The translations under genes were made by a program, and so were the position numbers. From Methylophaga sp. UBA2689 (GTDB lineage: Bacteria > Pseudomonadota > Gammaproteobacteria > Nitrosococcales > Methylophagaceae), in NCBI GenBank assembly GCA_002354555.1, contig DELT01000101.1, forward strand, positions 43,090 through 77,893: a stretch of 34,804 bases of DNA, read 5' to 3'. This document shows, piece by piece, positions 1 through 8,700 of this stretch; the stretch's first letter is position 1, and each line of letters opens with the position of its first letter. Under the pieces are notes generated by a model. The model ran no database searches. It had not been told where the DNA came from and saw only the letters and a program-made list of their open reading frames with translations.

Positions 1-50
1 CTGTTTTCTGTTCGAAATAATTAATCAATAATAATTGAGGGCAGGTGCTT

Positions 51-623
51 ATGGTATCCAATGATCTTAATAATAGCTCTACGCCTAACTGGGCCAGTAT
101 TCTTGGCGTAGTGGCGATCATGCTTGGTGTCTTTCTGACAGCAATGCATGGCACAGAGCTAATGAAACAATCTGTAATGACTTCAAATATGCCGGCATCG
201 GGCGAAATGCCTGCGGCTGATTGTCCACTAGGTGAACTTGATGAAGAAGGCATCACACTTGAACAGTGTGAATTCCTTGTGGATTACGTTCAAGGTGTGG
301 CACAGGCAACTCCTGAGGGATTCCCCGAGACGATGATGACGCTGGCAACAATCGGCACAATATTGGCGTTTGCGTCAGTCATTATCGGTGGGGCACTGGT
401 GAATTACACCTCTTGGTCATCTACGGCTGCTGTAGTGGTATTTGCGGGATTGGCAATAGTCGATTTACTGCAGTTCGCCACCGTTGTGAACGCCGGACCC
501 ATTTTGCGAGGTATGTATTTGTGGAGCATTTTGTTGTGGTTTTTACTGCACTTGATGTTACTGGTCGGCGCCCTCGCTGGTCGACATACTGAAGCGGCAC
601 GCATTAATCGCGAAATTGCCTGA
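51..623 (+). CDS. Four-helix membrane protein of unknown function
   Basis: I do not recognise this family. The protein has about 190 residues and four hydrophobic segments. The first lies near the N-terminus (about residues 15-40). A polar loop with two cysteines (in DCPLGEL and EQCEFL) follows, then three closely spaced helices in the C-terminal half. The loop is probably exported, so the cysteines could form a disulphide or bind a cofactor; this is inference. I chose ATG 51 over the in-frame GTG at 45 because GAGG at 37-40 and AGG at 43-45 sit at usable spacing before it. It lies 29 bp before a cytochrome b561 gene on the same strand, which suggests a shared transcript and a membrane redox role. 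It is a real gene by length and composition; function is open. Confidence 0.7.
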   Translation: MVSNDLNNSSTPNWASILGVVAIMLGVFLTAMHGTELMKQSVMTSNMPASGEMPAADCPLGELDEEGITLEQCEFLVDYVQGVAQATPEGFPETMMTLATIGTILAFASVIIGGALVNYTSWSSTAAVVVFAGLAIVDLLQFATVVNAGPILRGMYLWSILLWFLLHLMLLVGALAGRHTEAARINREIA

Positions 624-652
624 TTCTCACAAATAATTAATTGGAAGACATT

Positions 653-1195
653 ATGCAAAGACAAGGTTTTAACAGAGCGGTCGTCGTCCTTCACTGGTTG
701 CTGGCCGTATCCATATTTTTTCTCTTCATTTCCAGCTGGTGGATGATGGGGTTACCTTTACCGTCTGAGGAACTTCAATTCCGGGCTTTCCCGTTTCAAT
801 TGCACAAAAACATCGGGTTGACGCTGGTGGTTCTGCTGATCGTGATGCTTTACATGCGATTTAAATATCCACCGGCACCACCGTCGGCACAGGATATGAC
901 GCCGTGGATGCATAAATCAGCGATCCTGGCGCATATTGCCATTTATGGTCTTATCTTCTTTGTTTGTATCACTGGTTATCTCTCTTCTGCGCATACCAAG
1001 TGGGATACCGTGGTGTGGTGGTCATTTACATTGCCACGCATTGCTGAGGCCAATGAAGATATGAATGAATTCTGGGGTGAGTTACACACTTACTCAGCAT
1101 GGATTCTGCTGGCATTAGTCGCTGTGCATGTCAGTGGGGCTATTTACCATTCATACCGAAATGACGGCATTATCAGACGCATGATGCGTTGGTAA
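653..1195 (+). CDS. Cytochrome b561 family di-haem membrane protein
   Basis: A protein of about 180 residues with four transmembrane helices, matching the bacterial cytochrome b561 family (PF01292), which carries two b-type haems and moves electrons within the inner membrane. The likely haem-ligand histidines are visible: H14 in the first helix (VVLHWLLA), one in QLHKNIG before the second helix, and the pair in ELHTYSAW and VAVHVSGAIYH around the fourth. The start is ATG 653 with GGAAG five bases upstream; an in-frame TTG at 641 lacks such a site. It follows the four-helix protein by 29 bp and is closed by a strong terminator, so the two genes probably form one unit. The physiological electron donor is not evident. 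Proteins of this family often act with YceI-type or other quinone-reactive partners. Confidence 0.88.
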   Translation: MQRQGFNRAVVVLHWLLAVSIFFLFISSWWMMGLPLPSEELQFRAFPFQLHKNIGLTLVVLLIVMLYMRFKYPPAPPSAQDMTPWMHKSAILAHIAIYGLIFFVCITGYLSSAHTKWDTVVWWSFTLPRIAEANEDMNEFWGELHTYSAWILLALVAVHVSGAIYHSYRNDGIIRRMMRW

Positions 1196-1218
1196 GAATT
1201 GCTGTAATGCAAAAATTG

Positions 1219-1246
1219 AAGGGCCGCTTAGCGGCCCTTTTTTTTG
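1219..1246 (+). terminator. Rho-independent terminator after cytochrome b561
   Basis: A perfect 9-bp stem (AAGGGCCGC at 1219-1227 and GCGGCCCTT at 1231-1239) with a 3-base loop is followed by a run of eight or more T. It lies 24 bp after the cytochrome b561 stop codon and separates that unit from the convergent hydrolase gene. Confidence 0.93.
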
Positions 1247-1264
1247 TAAACTGTAACGGGGATT

Positions 1265-2257
1265 TCAGTGGTGGCGTAAATTTTCCAGCAAGGTCTGGTG
1301 AAATTTATCCGGGGCCTGAATTTGCGGCGAATGACCCAACTCTTTAAAAGTGATCAAAGTGGCATCAGGTATTTGATCAGCCACTTGTTGGCTGATTTTT
1401 GGGTAGTTACCCAGTTCAGATTGTTTGTCTTTTGGTGCCAGGTTTTTGCCAACCGCCGTATTATCCTGTTCGCCTATCAGCAATAAAGTTGGCACTTGCA
1501 GATTTTTAAATTCATACACTACTGGCTGAGTCAGAATCATGTCGTAGGTCAGTGCTGAGTTCCAGGTGACAATTTCTTTTCCCGGGCCCCGAAACATGCC
1601 GGCCTGCATTTCCACCCACTGATCATATTCCGGCTGCCAGGTTCCAGCGTAATAGGTATTTTTTTGATAATTACGAATGCTCTCTGCGTTGGTTTTCAGG
1701 GCATTTTGATACCAGCCATCGATTTCACGGTAGGGCACACCTTTAGCCAGCCAGTCTTCCAGACCTATGGGGTTTACCATCACTAACTGCTGAACCTTTT
1801 CAGGGTTTAACAAAGCATGGCGAGTGGCCAGCATACCCCCCATCGAATGGCCCATGACCGAGTAATGATCAACCGCTAAATGGTCGAGTAGGGCACTGGT
1901 GTTGGCGGATAATTGATGAAAGCTGAATTGATAATGCTCAGGTTTGCTCGATTTACAGAAGCCAATTTGATCCGGTGCGATAACACGATAGCCATTCTCT
2001 GTGAGAAATTGAATGGTGCCTTCCCATGTAGCAGCGCAGAAGTTTTTACCATGCAGTAGCACCATTGTCTGACCATTGGGCGTTTCAGGCTGAATATCCA
2101 GATAGGCCATCTCAAGTGTCTGACCTTGTGAATCGAACTGGAAATAATCAACGGTAAACGGGTACTCAAAACCTTCCAGTCTGGGGCCATAATGATTTTC
2201 GGAGGCCAGAACCGGCAGGGTGAACATCAGCAAAACGATGCAAAGCAGTCGAGACAT
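1265..2257 (-). CDS. Secreted alpha/beta hydrolase
   Basis: An alpha/beta-hydrolase fold protein of about 330 residues with an N-terminal signal peptide (MSRLLCIVLLMFTLPVLAS). Visible family motifs are the oxyanion-hole region LLHGKNFCAATW, the nucleophile elbow GHSMGG with the catalytic serine, an acidic residue in LIGEQDNTA and the histidine in ELGHSPQ near the C-terminus, so the Ser-Asp-His triad appears intact. It most resembles the esterase, haloalkane dehalogenase and epoxide hydrolase superfamily, but a serine nucleophile rules out the dehalogenase chemistry. Substrate unknown; the location is probably periplasmic. ATG 2257 is preferred because its GGAG site (2267-2270) is 9 bases upstream; ATG 2263 and GTG 2278 are in-frame alternatives. 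The gene faces the cytochrome b561 gene and lies 34 bp downstream of the DUF4112 gene. Confidence 0.87.
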   Translation of the reverse strand: MSRLLCIVLLMFTLPVLASENHYGPRLEGFEYPFTVDYFQFDSQGQTLEMAYLDIQPETPNGQTMVLLHGKNFCAATWEGTIQFLTENGYRVIAPDQIGFCKSSKPEHYQFSFHQLSANTSALLDHLAVDHYSVMGHSMGGMLATRHALLNPEKVQQLVMVNPIGLEDWLAKGVPYREIDGWYQNALKTNAESIRNYQKNTYYAGTWQPEYDQWVEMQAGMFRGPGKEIVTWNSALTYDMILTQPVVYEFKNLQVPTLLLIGEQDNTAVGKNLAPKDKQSELGNYPKISQQVADQIPDATLITFKELGHSPQIQAPDKFHQTLLENLRHH

Positions 2258-2291
2258 AAACATTTTCTCCAGAAACACTAGTGGTTTTAAC

Positions 2292-2747
2292 CTAGCTGTT
2301 TATAGCTGCGGCAATCAAACCAATTATCCAGCCAATCAATGCGATCATCAGCACCAGAATACCCAGTAACACAGCAATAAAGACAATGTTCTCCAGCAAG
2401 GATTTGCGATAAACCTTTTCGGGTTGTTGTTGATAATCATTCAACAGCGTTGCGTTGCGTTTATTGGCTTTCCAGACAAAATCAAATATGTCACCAGCAA
2501 GCGGAATAGCACCCAGAACCGTGTCGATCATCATGTTGATGACCATTCTGCCCAGGATCATTCGTGGTACGCCCAATTGGTGGGCTTTGTAGATAATGAC
2601 GCTGGATAACAGCCCTCCTATGAAATCCCCGATGCCAGGAATCAGACCAATAAAGCCGTCCAATCCGATTTTATAGCCCCCCGGAAGGGTAATGCTCTCA
2701 TCGAGAAACCAACTTAAACGTTCGACAAAGCGACTTTTTGTTTTCAT
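2292..2747 (-). CDS. DUF4112 domain membrane protein
   Basis: A protein of 151 residues matching the DUF4112 family. The N-terminal half carries the typical glycine-rich membrane segments (LDGFIGLIPGIGDFIGG and TVLGAIPLAGDIFDFVWKAN), and a long hydrophobic helix closes the C-terminus (about residues 122-148). Family function is unknown; members are small inner-membrane proteins. It lies 34 bp upstream of the hydrolase gene on the same strand, so co-transcription is likely. The start codon is unambiguous within the first residues (MKTKSRFVERLSWFLDE). Confidence 0.85.
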   Translation of the reverse strand: MKTKSRFVERLSWFLDESITLPGGYKIGLDGFIGLIPGIGDFIGGLLSSVIIYKAHQLGVPRMILGRMVINMMIDTVLGAIPLAGDIFDFVWKANKRNATLLNDYQQQPEKVYRKSLLENIVFIAVLLGILVLMIALIGWIIGLIAAAINS

Positions 2748-2825
2748 GATTTAATATCCTTTTTCGTAGTTCTCACTACATTTAAGCCATGTTGATAATA
2801 CGCATATTTTAACGGGGATTTAAGC

Positions 2826-2957
2826 TTGATCAGTTCACCATCAACTTCTGCTTCTTACGCCTCCACCGGCTGGGTAAGTTTTTGGGAGTCCGAACGACAA
2901 CGCGGCAATCAAACTAACTTTACAGCCACCTTATTTAATAACAAGCTCAGTCATTAA
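2826..2957 (+). CDS. Possible small or remnant open frame
   Basis: This 43-codon frame runs from TTG 2826 to TAA 2955-2957 in the otherwise empty space between DUF4112 and the metallophosphoesterase. GGGG at 2814-2817 sits eight bases before the TTG. The second half (STGWVSFWESE, RGNQTNFTATLF) has the look of conserved protein rather than random translation, being rich in aromatic and polar residues. No ATG or GTG starts it, and upstream the frame is open only to a stop at 2796. It may be a small protein, the tail of a decayed gene, or chance. Confidence 0.22.
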   Translation: MISSPSTSASYASTGWVSFWESERQRGNQTNFTATLFNNKLSH

Positions 2958-2970
2958 GACAGGCTACTGA

Positions 2971-3765
2971 TTACTGTTCATACCAACCATCGCTCTGTTT
3001 AATAAAAGATTGCTTAGTGAGATAGGTAAAATCACCCTCTGACCAGTGATAGCGTGAAATCAAAATATTTTTCGGGTCACCCTCTAGCAGGTTAAAACTG
3101 TTGGGGAAGCCTGGTAATAAACGGTCAGAAGTCGTTGTTCCGGCATGAGAAACAATAATGCCACTTTGGACATGACAATAGTCCAGATGTACATGTCCGC
3201 TGAGAATGATATCCGGGCCATTAGCCTGAAACGCCTGGAAAGCTTGTTCAGATCCACTAATCAATCCTCGATGCTCGTGCCCAGTCGGTAACCAAAAAGG
3301 ATGATGTGCCACCAGAATTTTGACTTGCTGGAGTGAGGCGGATTCAAAAAACGCATTGATCCGTTTGGTTTGCAGAGTATTGATACGCCCTCGGGACCAA
3401 TCCAGTGAATTGCCAACTCTTCTGGCAGTGTTGATACCGATAACTTTATATGTGGCTGTTTCTGTTGTTGGTTCCAAATCTGTAGCAATAAAGCGCTGCC
3501 ATTTTTTCCAGGGATACAGAAACCGTTCATGCAGTCGGTATGTACTTAAATCATGATTGCCGGGGATAATTAAATAAGGGGCAGAAAGCCTCTCAAGAAA
3601 ATTAGCGGCTTGAATAAATTCGCTGGTTTTAGCTCGCTGTGTCAGATCCCCACTGATGATAATCAGCTCTGGGGACAATTCAGTTATTTTCTTTTCAAGT
3701 GCCGATATCACTTCGGGTATCAACCGCCCGAAATGTAAATCTGAAATATGTAAGATTTTCTGCAT
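2971..3765 (-). CDS. Calcineurin-like metallophosphoesterase
   Basis: A cytoplasmic metallophosphoesterase of 264 residues (PF00149) with all five metal-binding motifs in order: DLHFG (residues 9-13), GDLTQR, GNHD, HHPFW and GHVHLD. Such enzymes use a dinuclear metal centre to hydrolyse phosphomonoesters or phosphodiesters. The layout resembles the CpdA/YfcE-like single-domain group, so cyclic nucleotide phosphodiesterase activity is possible but cannot be settled here. The start ATG has GAGG six bases upstream. It has no signal peptide. The neighbour on the downstream side is the DUF4112 gene more than 200 bp away, so this looks like a single-gene unit. Confidence 0.9.
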   Translation of the reverse strand: MQKILHISDLHFGRLIPEVISALEKKITELSPELIIISGDLTQRAKTSEFIQAANFLERLSAPYLIIPGNHDLSTYRLHERFLYPWKKWQRFIATDLEPTTETATYKVIGINTARRVGNSLDWSRGRINTLQTKRINAFFESASLQQVKILVAHHPFWLPTGHEHRGLISGSEQAFQAFQANGPDIILSGHVHLDYCHVQSGIIVSHAGTTTSDRLLPGFPNSFNLLEGDPKNILISRYHWSEGDFTYLTKQSFIKQSDGWYEQ

Positions 3766-4199
3766 GCATGACCTCGGAGATAGCGTTCTTAATCAATATG
3801 CAGTGTAGCTATGCTTTACATGAAGATGACCTGTTCAATTTATTAATCAGGTATGTTCTCGAGTTATCACAAAGTCTTAACGCATTAAGTTTTCATAATT
3901 ATCCTCCACACTATAGCGATAAACCTGATTTCATTCACACATGGGTAAAAGTTTACTGTCTTAAATGAAAACTGGATGCTTCACTTATAAATAATGCAGA
4001 GATATTGACAGCAGGTGAGTGCGTAATGAGAGGGGGACCCATGAAGGTGACTGATCCTCCAAGTTGTGTGTTCTATTATGTCGCTAAGCGATAAAAATGT
4101 TCACGGATGGAAAGTCACTTGATGATAGATTTACCGCTGAGCCAGTAACTTTGGTTGATATCCGCCGAGTCCAGTAATGCTGTAGTAAACCAGCCAGGC
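3766..4199. other. 434-bp intergenic stretch without a convincing gene
   Basis: This stretch separates the metallophosphoesterase start from the end of the efflux operon. I see only weak items. A 17-codon plus-strand frame (ATG 4041 to TAA 4092-4094) follows AGGGGG. A 56-codon plus-strand frame (3798-3968) has no ribosome site. A 7-bp hairpin (CAGGCTC at 4195-4201, GAGCCTG at 4206-4212) spans the DUF3240 stop codon and has no T run. None is called as a gene. Confidence 0.5.
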
Positions 4200-4526
4200 T
4201 CATTCGAGCCTGCCAAAATTACTGACAGGCTGTTGCCAATAGATGATATCTCGTCCCACTGCCTCGGCCAATCCAGAGATAATAAGGGGGATGATCGATT
4301 TTTTTACAATCAGTTCATATTGAGAACGCTTGCGCCTTCCCGAAACCTGCTCTGCCACGCTAAGCCCTTGATGCTGGCCATGTCCGTAGACTGTATAGGA
4401 GGTGAAACCGACTATCTGTTCAATGGAAAGCAGGTAATCAACCAGATCTTCTTCCAGTTCGGGTGCAACATTGAGCATCAATATGCAGATTTCCTCGTTT
4501 GTATGTTCAGGTGTTGACGTGTTCAT
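4200..4526 (-). CDS. DUF3240 PII/CutA-like protein of the efflux operon
   Basis: A protein of 108 residues matching the DUF3240 family, which is commonly encoded beside CzcA/CusA-type pumps. The order of elements fits the ferredoxin-like fold of the PII and CutA superfamily. A first strand and helix (ICILMLNVAPELEEDLVDYL) come first. A second strand (GFTSYTVYGHG) leads into a basic, flexible T-loop-like stretch (about residues 50-70). Then follow a strand and helix (YELIVKKSIIPLIISGLAEA) and a last strand ending in VSNFGRLE, reminiscent of CutA tails. Its ATG overlaps the pump stop by 4 bp, so it is translationally coupled to the pump. I infer a role in sensing or adjusting efflux; no ligand is known from sequence. 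A hairpin spans its stop codon. Confidence 0.8.
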   Translation of the reverse strand: MNTSTPEHTNEEICILMLNVAPELEEDLVDYLLSIEQIVGFTSYTVYGHGQHQGLSVAEQVSGRRKRSQYELIVKKSIIPLIISGLAEAVGRDIIYWQQPVSNFGRLE

Positions 4527-7500
4527 ACGCTGTCTCCAGAGTTGTTAAGAGGACGATGAAATGCCTTATATACAATTGGAAGCATGAAAAGGGTGAGAAG
4601 GGTAGAACTGATCAGTCCGCTGATGACCACGATTGCCAGTGGCCGTTGAATCTCCGATCCTGGACCGGTAGCAAGCAGCAGTGGCACCAGTCCAAAAGCA
4701 CAGATCGTTGCGGTCATCATTACTGGACGCAGTCGTCGTAATGCACCTTCTGTCACTACCGTGGTAATGTCCAGACCTTTGGCTCGTAATTGATTAAAGT
4801 AGGTCATCATCACTACGCCGTTCAATACGGCAATCCCCAGAAGGGCAATGAAGCCGACCGATGCTGGTACAGACAGGAACTCACCGGTTATCCACAAACC
4901 GATCAGTCCGCCTGTCAGGGCAAAAGGAATATTAGACAGAATTATCAGCGTCTGTTTAATGGAATGGAATGTCAGGAATAACAACAGTGCAATCAATGCA
5001 AGCGCAAGCGGCACCACAAGCATGAGTCTCGCGGCCGCGCGCTGCTGATTTTCGAACTCACCACCCCATTCCAGACGATATCCATCCGGCAGCTCGACAT
5101 TGTTTGCGATCAGCTTCTGTGCCTCTTCGACAAAGCCCACCAGATCACGTTCTGCTACGTCAGTGCGGATCACGCTGAAGCGCTGGCCGGATTCACGGGA
5201 AATAATAATTGGCCCTTCGACACGGGCAACAGTCGCTATCTCTGACAGTGGAATCTTGCCACCATCAGGCAAGTCAATGAAGCTGTCGTTAAGACGCGCC
5301 AGACCATCACCCTCAATGGCTGCGTAGCGCAACATGAGGGGAATGCGTGCACTGCCTTCAATGACATTGCCCACGTTGACACCTTCAATCTCAGCACGCA
5401 GACGAAGCTGCAGTGCATCAGCATCCAACCCCAGCCGTCCGGCCAAAATGCGATCGATGCTCACCTGTAGATACTGAGCGCCCTCATTGAGGGTGACAAA
5501 GGTATCAATGGCACCGGGAATGGTCTCTACTTGCGTGGCTATCTGTTGTGCGAGGGTGTTGAGGGTATCCAGATCCGGGCCGAACAGTTTGATGGCAACA
5601 TCACCACGCGAGCCGGTGAGCATCTCCGATACACGCATGTCGATTGGCTGCGTAAATCCATAGTTAAGCCCAACGAAACGATCCATGACCTCGCGAAGAT
5701 GTTGTTCAAGTTCTGCCTTGGTCGCGACACGCCATTCTTCGACGGGACGCAGCTGCAGGAAAATATCAGTCTCATTTAGTCCCATCGGATCCATGCCCAT
5801 CTCATCAGAACCGATGCGTGAGACGATGCGTGCTACTTCCGGAACCTCTTCGAGAATCGCACGTTCGACCTGAAGCACGATACGAGTGTTTGCCTCAAGA
5901 CTGATCGAAGGAATTGTTTCCAACTGGATGAGAATATCACCCTCATCCATGGTCGGCATGAAGGTCTTGCCAACCAGTGGAAACACTACAAAGCTGGTAG
6001 CCAGCAAAACCCCTGCGGCACTTAAAATAACGATGGGGTGAAGCAGTGCTTTACGCAACAAAGGCTTATAGGTTTTTGCCAGGGTTCGGCTCAGCCAAGG
6101 CTCAGCATGGGCATCAGAGCGGACAAGGAATGACGCAATGACAGGAATCAGGGTCAGTGATAACAATAGCGATCCCAGTAAGGCGAAGACGATGGTTATC
6201 GTTACAGGACCGAACAGTTTTCCTTCCAGCCCTTCCAGTGTCAGTAGCGGCAGGAACACGATGACGATAATAATAATGCCGGAGGCCACAGGTGCCGCCA
6301 CATCACGCACTGCACGGTAGATAATATGCAGGTGTGGCAGTCGGCGTGTGCCGCGCTGATGCGCGAGTGAGGAGACAATGTTTTCAACGATTACGATAGA
6401 CGAATCCACCAGCATACCGATGGCGATAACCAGTCCCCCCAGGCTCATCAAATTTGCTGACATCCCCATATTTCCCATCATGAGAAATGTGAACAAGGCT
6501 GATAAGGGCAGGATGATAGCCACAGTGAGTGCGGCACGCACATTGCCAAGGAACAGACCAAGCAGAATAATAACCAAAACCACCGCTTCCATAAGTGCAG
6601 AGGAAACGGTGCTTACTGCACTTTCTATCAGTATCGTACGGTCATAAAAGACACGGATCTGTGTGCCCTCAGGCAAGGTATCCTGCAATGTCTGTAGCCT
6701 GGCTTTTACACCCTGTACAACTTCGCGAGAGTTGGCGCCACGCAGCCCGATCACCAGGCCCTGCACTGCTTCTGCTCCACCATCCGCCGTAACCGCGCCG
6801 TAGCGTTCCATACTACCCGTGGTAATACGCGCCACTTCTGATAGTGGAAGGCGATCGCCTTCAGCGTTGACGACGTATGTGTTACTTATGTCCTCAAAGC
6901 CATTTATCGCCCCTTCTACACGTACCAGAATAACTTCTTCTCCTTGGTCGATCCGTCCAGCACCATCATTTTTGTTGTTGGCGGTAAGTGCGTCGGCAAT
7001 ATCCTGCAAGTTAACGCCCATTGCCCTCATGGCCTCACGAATAGGTTTGACTTCATAGGTGCGCACATAGCCGCCGAGCGAATTCACATCAGCTACTCCT
7101 GGCACGTTTCGCAGAGCCGGTCGAATGGTCCAGTCCAGCAAAAAGCGCTTTTCCTCCAGGGTCATGGATGGATTTTCGATGGTAAACATAAACATGTCGC
7201 CCAGTGGTGTACTCATCGGCGCTAGTCCACCGCTGACGCCACCGGGTAGATTGTCCCAGACATTGCTAAGTCGTTCGGTGACCTGTTGGCGAGCCCAGTA
7301 GATGTCTGTACCGTCCTCAAAATCCAGTGTTATTGAGGTCAGTGCGTACTTGGAGATGGAGCGCAGCATGGTTTGGTATGGGATGCCCAGCAATTCTACT
7401 TCAACTGGTTGCGTAATAAGTGACTCTACTTCTTCCGGGGTCATTCCCGGCGCCTTGATGATGATCTTTACTTGGGTCGGCGAAATATCGGGGAAGGCAT

Positions 7501-7609
7501 CAATTGGAATATTGAGCAATGCACGGCCACCAAAGCCAAGTAACAATATTGATAGTAATAAGACCAGTAATCGTTGGCTGAGTGACCATTGAATCAATGT
7601 AGACAACAT
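4523..7609 (-). CDS. Heavy-metal RND efflux pump, CzcA/CusA family
   Basis: The inner-membrane proton-driven pump (1028 residues, normal length) of a tripartite heavy-metal efflux system. The family start is clear: a first helix (about 12-30), then NIPIDAFPDISPTQVKI. The transmembrane-4 signature GMLVDSSIVIVEN (about residues 395-410) carries the conserved acidic residues of the proton relay. KTFMPTMDEGDIL marks the start of the second periplasmic half, and the C-terminal helix bundle follows. The GMLVDSS version differs from the classical Zn/Co/Cd motif (DFGxxVDGA) and from the Cu/Ag motif (VDAA), so the metal cannot be assigned. It overlaps the adaptor stop by one base and the DUF3240 start by 4 bp. 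Expression is probably governed by the divergent two-component system. Confidence 0.95.
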   Translation of the reverse strand: MLSTLIQWSLSQRLLVLLLSILLLGFGGRALLNIPIDAFPDISPTQVKIIIKAPGMTPEEVESLITQPVEVELLGIPYQTMLRSISKYALTSITLDFEDGTDIYWARQQVTERLSNVWDNLPGGVSGGLAPMSTPLGDMFMFTIENPSMTLEEKRFLLDWTIRPALRNVPGVADVNSLGGYVRTYEVKPIREAMRAMGVNLQDIADALTANNKNDGAGRIDQGEEVILVRVEGAINGFEDISNTYVVNAEGDRLPLSEVARITTGSMERYGAVTADGGAEAVQGLVIGLRGANSREVVQGVKARLQTLQDTLPEGTQIRVFYDRTILIESAVSTVSSALMEAVVLVIILLGLFLGNVRAALTVAIILPLSALFTFLMMGNMGMSANLMSLGGLVIAIGMLVDSSIVIVENIVSSLAHQRGTRRLPHLHIIYRAVRDVAAPVASGIIIIVIVFLPLLTLEGLEGKLFGPVTITIVFALLGSLLLSLTLIPVIASFLVRSDAHAEPWLSRTLAKTYKPLLRKALLHPIVILSAAGVLLATSFVVFPLVGKTFMPTMDEGDILIQLETIPSISLEANTRIVLQVERAILEEVPEVARIVSRIGSDEMGMDPMGLNETDIFLQLRPVEEWRVATKAELEQHLREVMDRFVGLNYGFTQPIDMRVSEMLTGSRGDVAIKLFGPDLDTLNTLAQQIATQVETIPGAIDTFVTLNEGAQYLQVSIDRILAGRLGLDADALQLRLRAEIEGVNVGNVIEGSARIPLMLRYAAIEGDGLARLNDSFIDLPDGGKIPLSEIATVARVEGPIIISRESGQRFSVIRTDVAERDLVGFVEEAQKLIANNVELPDGYRLEWGGEFENQQRAAARLMLVVPLALALIALLLFLTFHSIKQTLIILSNIPFALTGGLIGLWITGEFLSVPASVGFIALLGIAVLNGVVMMTYFNQLRAKGLDITTVVTEGALRRLRPVMMTATICAFGLVPLLLATGPGSEIQRPLAIVVISGLISSTLLTLFMLPIVYKAFHRPLNNSGDSV

Positions 7610-8700
7610 TATTCAGCCCCGCCTAATCCAAGTTGAATACCCTTGAGAACAGCGGTGCCCTGAATGGCGATCTCGTCGCCAACCACAATGCCTTCGGATG
7701 CCAGATAGTCAGCACCGATGGATTGCAGTTCCAGAGTACGTGCTTCAATCCCTGCGGCTGTTCGCACATAAATTATCGTTTCACCGCCGCTATGCACAAC
7801 CGCGCGATCAGGAATGAGCACACCCTTGCCGACCGGTGGCAGCACAATAGATAAAACCTGTCCCGTAGTGAAGGAAGTATCGGCGTCAAATTCCGCCAGC
7901 AAATTAATCGTCTGATTACTGCTGTCGATGACTTGATCCTTCTGGCGTAACGTCAACGTCTCGCCACTTTTGGCAATACTCAGCTGATGGCCAATCTCCA
8001 ATAATTCTGCTGCTTTGGCAGGAACTTGGGCGCTAACCCAACGACGAGTACCTGCATTAAGAGTAGCGATGATTTGTCCAGCCTCTACATAACTGCCGAT
8101 GTTATGTATTCGTTGTGACAGGACACTATCTTCCTGTGCGACCACATAGAATTCTCCCAGGCCGGAACCCTGCTTGCGCAAAGCCTCGAGTTTTGCTTTA
8201 TCGAAACCGCCTTGTGCCAGATGAGATCGCGCAGTTCGTTCAGCGAACGCGGCCTGTTGCTTTAGCAGACGGGTCTGCGTCAGACGCTGTTTCGAGATAA
8301 TGCCCTCATTGTAGAGAGACTCGTCTTTGCGCAGTTCGAAGTCGGCTCCTTCCAGAGCAGAGACGGCCTCGATCCAGGTATTTTGCAGTGGCAAGATGGA
8401 AGGGCTACTGAATGTGGCGAGAATAGTGCCTTTACTTGCACTCTGCCCGGGTATGAGTGCCCATGAAACCAATGTACCGGCCCAAGGTGTTGTCAGGCTT
8501 GCTGCACTGTCTAGAGAGTTAACGACTGTCGCCGCATATCGTGCGCCGGTGCTTGTGTCAACGGGTATGGCTGGAGCAAAGACAATTCCCATTCTGGTTA
8601 CATCTTCACTGTTAATAGGCACGATCTCCTGAGCACTGATAGATGCGGAAAAAATTGCCAAAACAACCACAATGAATTTTTTGCGGGGAAAAAAGATCAT
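7609..8700 (-). CDS. Efflux RND periplasmic adaptor subunit
   Basis: The membrane-fusion protein (363 residues) that bridges the RND pump and the outer-membrane channel. A signal peptide occupies roughly residues 1-23 (hydrophobic core VVVLAIFSASISA). It is followed by a lipoyl-like half (TPWAGTLVSWALIPGQSASKGTI), an alpha-helical hairpin (about 105-165) and the second lipoyl half (IHNIGSYVEAGQIIATL). Beta-barrel and membrane-proximal domains (VLIPDRAVV, GVEARTLELQ-like region) complete it. No histidine- or methionine-rich metal-binding N-terminus is visible, unlike CzcB or CusB with dedicated metal sites. It overlaps the outer-membrane factor stop by 4 bp and the pump start by one base, so the three genes are translated in step. 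Confidence 0.92.
   Translation of the reverse strand: MIFFPRKKFIVVVLAIFSASISAQEIVPINSEDVTRMGIVFAPAIPVDTSTGARYAATVVNSLDSAASLTTPWAGTLVSWALIPGQSASKGTILATFSSPSILPLQNTWIEAVSALEGADFELRKDESLYNEGIISKQRLTQTRLLKQQAAFAERTARSHLAQGGFDKAKLEALRKQGSGLGEFYVVAQEDSVLSQRIHNIGSYVEAGQIIATLNAGTRRWVSAQVPAKAAELLEIGHQLSIAKSGETLTLRQKDQVIDSSNQTINLLAEFDADTSFTTGQVLSIVLPPVGKGVLIPDRAVVHSGGETIIYVRTAAGIEARTLELQSIGADYLASEGIVVGDEIAIQGTAVLKGIQLGLGGAE

Noticed and set aside
823-830. E. coli Chi octamer GCTGGTGG, also at 15453-15460 and on the minus strand at 6406-6413 and 28307-28314
   Set aside because: At least four copies in 35 kb is only modestly above chance and two reflect common codon pairs. The Chi sequence of this lineage is unknown.
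3699-3968. Plus-strand frame of 89 codons
   Set aside because: It overlaps the metallophosphoesterase start antisense, has no ribosome site and no recognisable protein features.
4195-4212. Terminator after the efflux operon
   Set aside because: The 7-bp hairpin spans the DUF3240 stop codon but lacks a T run on either strand, so it is mentioned only as a hairpin.
7302-7592. Antisense frames within the RND pump gene
   Set aside because: Long antisense frames are expected from the codon bias of this gene and none has protein-like features.
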